Shown here piece after piece: positions 35,401-44,958 of a stretch of DNA of 64,000 bases (the stretch's first letter is position 1; the number at the start of each line of letters is the position of its first letter). The stretch comes from Antedon bifida. Lineage: Eukaryota; Echinodermata; Crinoidea; Comatulida; Antedonidae. The DNA is taken from NCBI GenBank assembly GCA_963402885.1, contig OY727098.1, positions 21,934,717-21,998,716 of the forward strand. Reading direction: 5' to 3'. A program made the translations under genes and the position numbers. The notes under the pieces are model-generated. The model had not been told where the DNA came from and did not search any database. It worked only from the letters and a program-made list of their open reading frames with translations.

Positions 35401-38400
35401 AATATTTCACTTCTGCTTCTCATTTTAGTGTTTTTAGTAGTGATTTTTGTAGGCTTCAAACTGGTGGAGTACAGCCTACTTGTTCTGAATGGTTCACTGT
35501 TGGTAAGCCCTTTTGGCCCCCTCAACCTGATGTAAACATTAGGCCTAGCCCTGTGCTATGGGGATCCAGTCAAGTCGCCCCATCGCAAAGTCGCCTCATA
35601 CAAAGTCGCCCAATACAAAGTCGCCCCATCGCAAAGTCGCCCCAAAACAAAGTCGCCCCGGCACAGTCGCCCCATCGCAAAGTCGCCCCATTACAAAGTC
35701 GCCCCAACGCAAAGTCGCCCCAACGCAAAGTCGCCCCATCGCAAGGTCGCCCCATCGCAAAGTCGCCCACGGTTTTATTTCGGTATGATTATGAAGCGCC
35801 GCCGCTAGTGTAGTACGCTGTAGTCGGTTGCGTTTGATATCGATTGCGTTGTTACTTTGGTCGCGCTAAATGTCGTATACATTATAATGTTTATCCTACT
35901 TATATACATAATTTGTGTTTTAATTTTTATTTTACAGGTTTTAATGGAGTGATGTGCTTTTTAAAAATCATTAAAGAAATATAGTCCCTTGTTTGAAAGT
36001 TCTAAAAAGATTATCCCTGATTTATAGTTTAAAATGTTAATTTAATATGATTTGAAAATTAGTTACCAGAGCCACAATTACGAATCTTTCTTCAACCTAC
36101 GCGTGGATACCAGCTCATTTTTAGGATAATATAATAAATGTATAAATGTGTAGTAGGCCTTCGTATAGATTTACAGTAGTTAAAACAATAACAGTGTTGT
36201 AAGACAATGAGTGTTATAGGCTACTTATTGATCATTTTGCATTTATTGACAAGTTATGTGTCTTAATTTTATAATGACTTTTCAAAATGAAGAAAAAAAA
36301 AAAAAATTTCATCGCCGATATGATTGTTTTACATGCAGGTATTTTAGTAAAATTTAAAACGCTACATTTTGACCATGGAAAAACCATCGTACAGTATCGT
36401 GTGCGTGTTTTTTAAAAAGGGGAATCCCCGACGGTCAGCAGAAAGACGTAGCAGCTGTGAGGAAACAGATACCAGAAGGCGCAGCTCCGATTGGTTTCAG
36501 AGAATGTTTCAGATGGCGAGTCGCCTTTTATTCAACAGCACAATGATCATTTTACTGAAGAAATTCTTTTCAACCCTTTTGGTTTTAGAACATTCTAATT
36601 ATCATATGCCTAATAAATATCCTCATATCGGGTGTATATTTAATTTTAAATTAAACAAGACAGTGAAGAGGCACGGAATAATACGTACACGGACGTACGA
36701 CGAATACACACACGCACGTCATCATTTACGACATATAGTGGTAATATGATGCAATTTTATAATGGATATAATGATGGGATTGCCTTTCCAGGCTTAGAAT
36801 CAATGTTCATTGTAATACTATGTATATAATAGTAAACTGAATGTTTATAAATAAATTGTTTTACGTAATTTGTTGCATATAAAATAAAAGACACAGACGC
36901 AGCCTACGTTTCCTATAAAATATTTTTTCACATTTAAATAATTATAATACTATAATCTTAAACTATGTTTACAAATTGTCATTTTTTTAAGGCACACATC
37001 TTTCTCATCATACTGACCTGTAAAATGAGCGACTTTGACGACTTTCACATTTAAATAATTATAATACTATAATCTTAAACTATGTTTACAAATTGTCATT
37101 TTTTTAAGGCACACATCTTTCTCATCATACTGACCTGTAAAATAAAAACAAAAATCAATTATTAATATAGGCCTAATAATAATAATAAATATTCATCGAC
37201 CAAAGTAAAAATAATCTAGATCGTATAACATTATTTTATCGCGACCAAAATTAAACGCGACCGATTTCGAACGCGACTGATATCATCGTAAAACTCCGGC
37301 GGGGTTTCCCCATCTTCAGATGGTGCGTTGTAGTGCGACAACGGCGGAGTAATTACGGGGGTTTCCCTCTGGTAAGCTAGCACGTTAGTGCGACCGCGGA
37401 GTGATTAGTCGGGGTTTCCTCTCTGATGATGGGGGTGCGTGCCGATCGTGTAACCTGAGACTACATGGCGGGGCTTCCCCTTTTATGCATACACGTTCCG
37501 TGTTATTTTGTGTATCATTGCGACATTTTACGCACTTGTAAACTATTTTTTAACGTTTTGGGGCGACTTTGCGATAGGGCGACTTTGTGATGGGGCGACT
37601 TTGCGATGGGGCGACTTTGCGTTGGGGCGACTTTGCGATGGGGCGACTTTGCGATGGGGCGACTGTGTCGGGGCGACTTTGTTTTGGGGCGACTTTGCGA
37701 TGGGGCGACTGTGTAAGGGGCGACTTTGTATGGGGCGACTTTGCGATGGGGCGACTTGACTAGCATCCGTGCTATGCTGGCCTAGGCCTAGCCCCATTAA
37801 TTCCTTTGGTGTCTATCCATCTCTCTATACTGGGCCTAGCCCTGTATCTACCTTTGACTTGCGTGTGTATAGTAGGGGTACGCTACTACAACTTCGAAAT
37901 TGTCGTAGACAATGGATTTCCCCCTCTACATATCAGGTGTTGAAAGAATGCGGTATTTTCAGATCATACCGTGGCTGTAGGGCTGGTAAAAGAGTTACTA
38001 TTCGGAAACCTATACCTGTTCTTTCTACCCAGCATTCTTTACCTAAAGCAGGTCGTGGTGTCAACTTTACCAACTTATGCTACCCCACCACCATCAGCCA
38101 TCGCCTGCCCAGTCACTCGGGTGCTAAGATTAACTTAGCCACATGGAATGCCAGATCTATTAGGGCCAAGAACAAATCAACTGCGCTCTGTGATTTTATC
38201 ATTGATAATCATCTTGATATACTGGCTGTTGTGGAGACATGGCTGACGGGTGATAGTAGAGATGATCGCACCATTGCTGATATAAAAACAACACTGCCTA
38301 ACTACAATGTTGTTCATACCCCTCGGACTCATGGCCGGGGTGGTGGCATTGCAGTCATTGTTCGTGATGGTATTCAGATACATTGTTGCGAGTCTCCTCC

Positions 38401-41400
38401 TTTCAAATCCATGGAATGCTCAAAGATTACTTTGGCTTCTTTTTCTTCCTCTTTTCAGCTTGTGGTTGTCTATAGGGTTCCTCCAAATGCCAAAAACAAA
38501 TTAACCTCATCTATGTTCATTAATGAATTTTCTTCTTTACTAGAATCATTAAGTGTGAACTCCTCCAAGTTAGTCATTTTAGGCGATTTTAACTTTCATG
38601 TTGATAATTCTAACAACAGGGATGCTGTATTGTTCCTCAACACTCTTGAGACATTCGATTTATATCAGCACATCCATGACCCAACTCACATCGCCAACCA
38701 TACTTTAGATTTACTTATCTCCCGCAAAGAATCTGACCTGCTTAGCAAAATATCCATCCAACATGGTATGCCTTCGGACCATCATGCCATTAAGTGTCAG
38801 GTTAACATTAATCGTCCTGGGCCCAGCATAACACAAGTAGTTTCACGAAATGTCAAAAACATAGACATCGTCAAATTCCAGTCTGATGTTCTTGATTCTC
38901 TCTCACAATGTTCCCTGGCCTCTGACATTGATTCTATGGTGAAGGGGTATAATGTGTCGTTACAGAAAATATTAGATTCTCATTCTCCACCTGTGCTTCG
39001 CACTCTTGTGCTTCGCCCTCATGCACCCTGGTATACAGGTGAACATCGTTCAATGAAGCAGGAGCGTCGACGTCTGGAGCGCAAGTGGCTGAAATCTGGT
39101 CTCATGGTAGACAAACAACTGTACCATAATCAGTGCACTAACTACAATGAACATCTTTATAAGGCCAAGACGGAGTATCACAAAGATGAGGTATTAGGAT
39201 GCGATCAACGCAAGTTATTCCGTGTTGTTGACAAGTTAACATCTACTGCCATCTCTAGTCCTCTTCCAGCTCATGATGATGCTAAAACTCTTGCAAATCT
39301 ATTCTCTGACTTTTTTAAGAATAAGATTGAGAGATATTGCAGAACTTTTTCATCAACCTCCCCTCATTATGTTGAATCTCAATCATGTAAAAGTAATTTC
39401 AATACCTTTGACCCTGTCTCTGCTGATGATTTACTTAATGTCATTAAGTCAGCCTCCATTACCTCTTGCTCCCTGGATCCGCTTCCTCTTAAATTATTTA
39501 AGACTTGTCTTCCTACCCTTCTTCCCTTCTTTACAAAAGTTGTCAACACCTCACTGAGCTCAGGTATCTTTCCATCTTCACTCAAACATGCCTGCATAAC
39601 ACCATTGTTAAAGAAGCCATCTTTGGATGTTGAGGAATTTGCAAGTTACAGACCCATTTCCAATCTTCCATTCCTTGGAAAAATTATTGAGAGGGTTGTG
39701 TCCAGTCAGCTGCAATCATATCTGAATAGAAATGGGTTATTTGCCACTAGACAATCCGCCTATCGTCCAAACCATAGTGTAGAATCTGCACTTCTTCTTG
39801 TGCATAATGATATTAGCATTGCACTTGACAACCATAATGAGGTTCTTATGGTCCTTTTAGACTTCAGTGCTGCTTTTGACACCATCAACCATAAGCAGTT
39901 ATTACATCGTCTATCATCACGTTACGGTATCTCTGGAATTGGTCATAATTGGTTTGCATCATATCTAAATGATAGGTCCCAGTCCATTGTCATCAAGGAT
40001 GTTTTGTCGAACCCGACTCTGCTTACAGTTGGTGTTCCACAAGGGTCTGTGGTTGGTCCTCTTCTGTTTATTTTATTTACCGCCCCACTACTTGACCTTA
40101 TTGAATCTCACAATGTGAAGTGTATGGCGTACGCTGATGACACTCAGCTTTATGTCACTTTCAACCCTAATCAGCGTAATTCTGCTGTCAGTAAACTTGA
40201 ATCCTGTATTGCCGAAGTCAGAGCATGGTGTCAATCTAACAACCTGGTTATGAATGATGCTAAAACAGAACTTATTCATTTTTCTTCTCGTTTTAAGCCT
40301 GCGTGTTGGACTGCCTCTGTTAAGATTGGTAATTCTTTCATTCAACCATCGTCATCCTGTAGAAACCTTGGAGTTGTCATGGATTCAACGCTTTGTATGT
40401 CCAATCAGGTACATAACATCTGCAAAGCTGGGCTTCACGCTATTCGTAAAATTGGAAGCATTCGGAAGTACCTGGATTCAAGATCAACTGAGATTCTTGT
40501 TCACGCCTTTGTTACATCAAGGCTAGACTGTTGTAACTCATTACTTTATGGCTTACCAGCAAAGGATATCTCTAAAATTCAGCGAGTCCAGAACACAGCT
40601 GCCCGATTGGTCGTTCAAAGCCCCATAAGGCAACATATCACACCTGTGCTGAGACAGCTTCACTGGCTTCCGGTAACACAAAGAATTACATTCAAGATCC
40701 TGCTCTTTGTTTTCAAAGCTCTTCATAATTCTTCATCTAAGTTCATTTCTGAACTTATTCAACCTTATGTTCCTAAGCGGTCTCTGAGATCTCGATCTGA
40801 GTCTCTTCTTGCCCATATATTTCATCCCTCCACTAAGTTTTATGGAAATCGTTCATTTTCTTCGGCATCCGTTTCTCTATGGAATGCGTTGCCTATTGAA
40901 ATCCGTCAGGCTACTTCCACCAGTGTCTTCAAATCTCTCCTCAAAACCCACCTTTTTAATTTGTAATTTTTCAAAATTTTCTGTCTTTGTAAAGCGCATT
41001 GAGGCTTTCAGCATAATGCGCTATATCAAGTACCAGTTATTATTATTATTATTATAATGACTGAATGAAAATATTAACAATTTATAATTAATTATGATAT
41101 TAAATAACTACTCCATTGAACCCTTACATGATCAACAGACAAACAAGTGGCAATCGCTTAAAATATAAATCAATTTTTCCCAAAATGGGCTTCCATAGAT
41201 AAGGTATGGGACGATGGTTTTGCATAAATCATTCTGCATAACATATAATTCATTTCTTATTATTATATTTTTTACATTTTATAGGAGGAATCTACTGTAA
41301 AAGAATTAATAAAGGTTTGTTTTTAACAAATAACATATTACATATTACTGTTGCATTAAATACTATATTTGTTCACATTTTTTTTTTTCTTTAATTAAAA

Positions 41401-43359
41401 CAACAAAAAAGAATGTCTTTTGAATCTAGATAAAATTATTTTAAAATTGGAGACTGTTTGATGCCTCAATTAATCTTTTACTTAGTTTTCTCGTTTGAAT
41501 GAGCTATACAAATACTAATATCACAACTTTTAAGTTGTGATGTTAGTATTTTTTATTTATTTTACTTAAAAGTCCTGCATAAATGACTTTTATCTTTAAA
41601 ACAACTTCAGATTGTTGTTGATGATTTACTAATAAAAGAGGTTGAATATTCAGAAAAAACTTGCAAACTTTTGATCCGGTTACAGGATTCATACACAAGG
41701 TATCCTTAATTAGGTTATTTGTACACTGTACCTCTTTGCTTTTGTTTTCACTGAATTAAATAATGTTTTTTAATTATTAGTTGAGTATTGGTGAGATTAT
41801 ACCACAGGACCTTCAATTTGCAACTTTACAATTTGGAGATCTTGTTATAAGGTTGCCAGATACATTATCAAGGTCAGCTTAATTTGGTTTTCCAAAAAAA
41901 TATAAATATTGAAGTGGACAGTCATGTTGACACACACTGAACATATGATGTAATGGCGGATGGTACGCAAGTGTATTGACCAGGCCAGACTGTACTGTAT
42001 AGGCGTAGTTTTGGTAGATTATGCCTAGCCTAGATTCTAAATACCCTGAATGAAGGCTGTGATAGGACCTAACTTGTATTATTAAAATAGTATATTTAAA
42101 ATAACCACTAAAAAAAGTCATCGCAAGATCATTCTCCGCCATGATTGTGATAACAGCTTTATGACGTTATATGTCTACTTGGTAATATGTCACTGAATAC
42201 GTTCTCAAATTTAGCAGTCAGCGTTTTAGATCATACAAATGTCGACATAGTAGACATGCAAACTGTTCCAAATATTATGGAAATGCTCTTTTATGTCATA
42301 ATAATGCAAACATGCTCTTATGTTGGAAAGCATCATGTGTTAATGTTGTTTATTTGTTTGCCATTTCATTCTATATGTAAATGCTCTTCAATATGCAAAT
42401 AATGTATTAATTGTAATGTAATTATTATCATACAATTTTAATTATTTATAACAGAAATGACCTTGAGAACCTAAAACCTGACACAACCGCCATGATGAAA
42501 GCGCAACCTAATGGCCCTGTTAAAGGTGTCATAATTACTTTGAAAGGAAGCCATGAAAATGGTGCTACAGATGACAATGATCAGCAATTTGATTTTATTT
42601 CGCGTTACTTTGCACCTTGGAATGGAATACCTGAAGACCCAGTAACTGGTCAGTTTACATTTGCAAGTATACAATTTTATTTAATTATTTACAATTTACA
42701 TTAACTTTTGATTAATTAATATTGTTTACTATTTATATATTTAGGAGCTGCGCACACAGTACTTGCCAGTTATTGGTCACGTCAACTGAACAAGACCAGT
42801 CTTTATGGTATTTGATACATTTAATTATGATTAATGGCATTAAATGGCACTATAGCTCATTTTTTCAAAAGAACACCAACAGAAATAAGCTCCAAATGTC
42901 CACCAGTCTGTGACAAACTGCTCAGTTCTCATTGACAAGCCTTCTATCCCTAGGCTAGTTTTTCGGGCCATTATCTGGAATCATTCTATATGGAATAGCG
43001 TAAACTTAAACATTAATCTACCATAGCCATTTAAAACCAACAGCCAACTGAAATGTTCTTTAAAATCATGCGAGTGTCAACCATGACTGCAAAGGAGTTG
43101 TTTCATTGTAAAAGAGAGGGCAGCCTCGTCACAAATAATTGTATAGTTGTTTATGTAAAAAAAATTGAAATGAAAAGTTTATTATCGTCCAAATTAAAAT
43201 CACAAATAGTTTTATATTTACTCTTGTTTTTTTCTTACAGCCAGACAATGTTCAGCAAGGGGAGGCAATGTTCGGTTGACTGTCAAAGAAACTCGAGTAG
43301 ATTTGGCAGGAAAAGCAAGCATTGTTGTTGAAGGCAAAATTAATCTCAACAAATGTTAA
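32464..43359 (+). CDS. PBLD: PBLD, phenazine biosynthesis-like (PhzF family) protein
   Basis: Cytosolic PhzF-fold protein related to isomerases; the animal substrate is not established. Exons in phase: 32464-32580, 33242-33341, 34021-34119, 34760-34869, 41285-41314, then either 41611-41699 or 41781-41872, then 42455-42648, 42745-42807, 43241-43359. This gives 306 or 307 residues (human PBLD 288). Landmarks: LVDAFAAKQFQGNPAAVCLLQNE, SETAF with the catalytic glutamate (exon 2), LRWFTPTNEVNLCGHATMA (exon 3), FDFISRYFAPWNGIPEDPVTG (exon 7), GAAHTVLASYW (exon 8). An upstream in-frame ATG at 32404 exists, but 32464 or 32467 gives an N-terminus closer to the family. Intron 4 is 6.4 kb because of LINE and DNA-element insertions. 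A polyadenylation signal AATAAA lies at 43940. Confidence 0.94.
33406..33886. mobile_element. MITE with TTAAAGATG(T/C)ATTGTCCC ends (copy A)
   Basis: Terminal inverted repeats TTAAAGATGCATTGTCCC and GGGACAATACATCTTTAA enclose about 480 bases in PBLD intron 2. It is longer inside than copies at 34922 and 44526, so it may be a different subfamily. No coding capacity. Confidence 0.85.
34922..35262. mobile_element. Same MITE family, copy B
   Basis: TTAAAGATGTATTGTCCCCC at the left and GGGGGACAATATATCT at the right, 340 bases apart, in PBLD intron 4. Interior segments (TTTTTTGCTTTAAAT, TGAATAACTATTATGTGACA) are shared with copies C and D. Confidence 0.85.
35561..37768. mobile_element. Non-autonomous hAT-like element with minisatellite inverted ends
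   Basis: Flanked by an exact 8-bp duplication GTGCTATG (35553-35560 and 37769-37776). Ends share AGTCAAGTCGCCCCATCGCA in inverted orientation. Each end is a minisatellite of ~17-bp units, GTCGCCCCATCGCAAA, about 12 units (35575-35770 and, inverted, 37556-37755). The interior has no transposase; it holds a 117-bp direct duplication (36929-37142) and further inverted GTCGCG motifs. The 8-bp duplication suggests hAT, though the duplicated site does not follow the usual hAT consensus. Confidence 0.88.
36929..37142. repeat. Direct duplication, ~117-bp period
   Basis: CACATTTAAATAATTATAAT through ATACTGACCTGTAAAAT occurs twice (from 36929 and 37046), separated by GAGCGACTTTGACGAC-type sequence. 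Inside the hAT-like element. Confidence 0.85.
37769..40966 (+). CDS. LINE polyprotein: AP endonuclease and reverse transcriptase, uninterrupted
   Basis: A 1065-codon open frame. The endonuclease begins near residue 118 with NLATWNARSI, then VVETWL, HGRGGGIAV, LGDFNFHVD and MPSDHHAI. The reverse transcriptase spans about residues 560-860: SYRPISNLPFLGKIIERVV, LLDFSAAFDTINHKQLL, VPQGSVVGPLLF and the catalytic YADDTQLYV. A C-terminal region (RLDCCNSLLYGL, QLHWLPVTQRI) matches L2/CR1-type elements. There is no stop or frameshift in either enzyme domain, so this is a young copy. The listed first codon is GTG in the target duplication; the original N-terminus lies before the nested insertion, so the element is probably inactive as it stands unless internal initiation occurs. 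Confidence 0.93.
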   Translation: MLCWPRPSPINSFGVYPSLYTGPSPVSTFDLRVYSRGTLLQLRNCRRQWISPSTYQVLKECGIFRSYRGCRAGKRVTIRKPIPVLSTQHSLPKAGRGVNFTNLCYPTTISHRLPSHSGAKINLATWNARSIRAKNKSTALCDFIIDNHLDILAVVETWLTGDSRDDRTIADIKTTLPNYNVVHTPRTHGRGGGIAVIVRDGIQIHCCESPPFKSMECSKITLASFSSSFQLVVVYRVPPNAKNKLTSSMFINEFSSLLESLSVNSSKLVILGDFNFHVDNSNNRDAVLFLNTLETFDLYQHIHDPTHIANHTLDLLISRKESDLLSKISIQHGMPSDHHAIKCQVNINRPGPSITQVVSRNVKNIDIVKFQSDVLDSLSQCSLASDIDSMVKGYNVSLQKILDSHSPPVLRTLVLRPHAPWYTGEHRSMKQERRRLERKWLKSGLMVDKQLYHNQCTNYNEHLYKAKTEYHKDEVLGCDQRKLFRVVDKLTSTAISSPLPAHDDAKTLANLFSDFFKNKIERYCRTFSSTSPHYVESQSCKSNFNTFDPVSADDLLNVIKSASITSCSLDPLPLKLFKTCLPTLLPFFTKVVNTSLSSGIFPSSLKHACITPLLKKPSLDVEEFASYRPISNLPFLGKIIERVVSSQLQSYLNRNGLFATRQSAYRPNHSVESALLLVHNDISIALDNHNEVLMVLLDFSAAFDTINHKQLLHRLSSRYGISGIGHNWFASYLNDRSQSIVIKDVLSNPTLLTVGVPQGSVVGPLLFILFTAPLLDLIESHNVKCMAYADDTQLYVTFNPNQRNSAVSKLESCIAEVRAWCQSNNLVMNDAKTELIHFSSRFKPACWTASVKIGNSFIQPSSSCRNLGVVMDSTLCMSNQVHNICKAGLHAIRKIGSIRKYLDSRSTEILVHAFVTSRLDCCNSLLYGLPAKDISKIQRVQNTAARLVVQSPIRQHITPVLRQLHWLPVTQRITFKILLFVFKALHNSSSKFISELIQPYVPKRSLRSRSESLLAHIFHPSTKFYGNRSFSSASVSLWNALPIEIRQATSTSVFKSLLKTHLFNL

Positions 43360-44525
43360 AGAGCATCTAATTCGTGGACATACACTGCCACTAAATATCA
43401 AAATTATGATAGAAAAACAGATGATCTATCTATCAGTAATGTTACTGTATATACTTTTACGCCTTTTCTCATTGTTTTATTATAGTTGAATTATCTTGAG
43501 GTTTTCAAAACCAAAAAATGTGCACTGCCATCTGCTTTGTGTGTCTTATTCGCCAAAAAAAAAGTAGAGCTAATTGCTACAACACTTCTACTACCCAAAA
43601 TACTGTATTTACAGTTTTCTATATCTGAGTTTACACAGTCACGCACAGTTCAACAGCGCTCAGAGGTAGAGTATTTGATTTAGTGTATCAAATCTGGTAT
43701 AGTAAGCTCTGTTTGCACTATCAAACTTTATGTAACAGAAAACGTGATGTGTCCATATATGATGGACACGATGACATCATATCACTATCATATTTGAGCA
43801 CATCACATTTTATTGTCAAACTAGTTTGATGGTGTAGTCAGAGCTTTAGTCTAATTCTCAATGCAAAACAGCAGTGTATTAATGGTGATTAATGTTTATG
43901 GTTTCTCTACATTTTCCTGTAGCTTTTTTTCTCCTGTTTAATAAACAACCACTTTTATTAACTTATGTTTTTTATATCAAAATATTTACCAATATTGAAT
44001 ACATTTATATCATGGAGATATATCATGCTTATGGTTTTATAAGGTAGTAAGTATCACTATTCCTTTTTTAATCAATGTATGGAAATATCCATGTAACTAA
44101 AGACAAGTTTTGATTGTATGGATTTATGAGTTGTTCTCAATTATAATTTAAGTTTGCTGTGGAGTTTATTTTTAATTTTGATTAAATGCACTCATATGAT
44201 TAAAAAATAAATAAGTTCTCAAATATAAAGTTCTGATGGTGGATTTATCTATGTGTAGTAGAATATTCACTATACCATTACACTTTATTTATTTATTTTT
44301 GTGTGGAAAATGCCAACATAAGATAGTGATTTTGATTTTATTATGTATTATATTTATTTTTCTTCATAAAGAAATGGTATTTTAAAGATAAGATTAATTA
44401 AATGGTAAAAATTATGTTAAAAAGTGATTAAAAAGCAGTAATGAACCTCATTATATAGATACCAATTACATCTTAAAAAGTACAAATGTTCTTTTTTTTT
44501 AATTTGTTGTTTTTAAAAGCTAGTA
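43360..44525. other. PBLD 3' flank and intergenic sequence
   Basis: Contains a copy of the AAGCTCTGT MITE and a candidate AATAAA at 43940-43945. No gene is seen. Confidence 0.5.
43702..43848. mobile_element. Short MITE with AAGCTCTGT ends (copy 2)
   Basis: Diverged relative of 6052-6182: left AAGCTCTGTTTGCACTATCA, right TTTGATGGTGTAGTCAGAGC. The core GTGATGTGTCCATATATGATG parallels the first copy. Confidence 0.8.
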
Positions 44526-44863
44526 TTAAAGATGTATTGTCCCCCTGAAAAAATAATTTGTAAAAATTTTTTTGTTGAATATGCCATTTTATTGTTACAA
44601 AATAGTTATTCACTTTGACCAAAAATTGGGCCAGAAAAAAAATTATTTGCCTGAAAAAACTGTAATTTAAAGCAAAAAAATAGTCAAATTGGCTGCCAGT
44701 TTTTGGTTGAATTTAATCGTTTATATTGTCATTTTATAAGTGAAAACATTATTTTTCGGGGTTTTTTTTCTATGGAAGAGATTGAATCTACAAAATGACC
44801 TATTTAAAAGTCAGATTTATTAATCTTCATTTTTCATGTTTTTGGGGGACAATACAACTTTAA
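44526..44863. mobile_element. TTAAAGATGTATTGTCCCC MITE, copy C
   Basis: TTAAAGATGTATTGTCCCCC at the left and GGGGGACAATACAACTTTAA at the right, about 338 bases apart. The interior aligns with copy B in inverted order. Confidence 0.85.
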
Positions 44864-44873
44864 TTTTAGAAAG

Positions 44874-44958
44874 ATATCAATCTAATCTACTGGACTTACA
44901 TGACTTGTTTAGTAAACAGCGACGTTTCACGACCTATCCAGGTGGATTAGATTGATAT
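44874..44958. repeat. Hairpin, 17-base arms
   Basis: ATATCAATCTAATCTAC at the left pairs with GTGGATTAGATTGATAT at the right with one mismatch; the loop contains AAACAGCGACGTTTCACGAC. It directly follows MITE copy C. Possibly a minimal MITE. Confidence 0.6.

Larger units (their letters stand above)
35380..41056 (+). mobile_element. L2/CR1-like LINE split by a nested DNA element
   Basis: A plus-strand LINE in PBLD intron 4. Its left part (from about 35380, 5' limit uncertain) reads WPPQPDVNIRPSPVL up to the insertion point at 35560 and continues in the same frame at 37769 after removal of the inserted element and one copy of the 8-bp duplication. The 3' end has a short tail with GTAAAGCGCATTGAGGC and GCGCTATATCAAGTACC followed by an (ATT)n run at 41037-41054, typical of CR1/L2-type elements. 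Confidence 0.9.

Noticed and set aside
35385-35813. Long open frames through the GTCGCC repeats on both strands
   Set aside because: A stop-free minisatellite keeps several frames open at once; the residues are a simple periodic repeat and the region is the end of a DNA element.
37508-37797. Overlapping frames on both strands at the right GGGCGACTTT array
   Set aside because: Same cause as the left array: periodic repeat without stops, not a gene.
41611-41872. Use of both duplicated PBLD exons in one transcript via the alternative acceptor at 41785
   Set aside because: It would require a weak TTGAG acceptor only five bases into the exon and an insertion of 29 residues not found in the family; exclusive use fits the phases better, though not proven.
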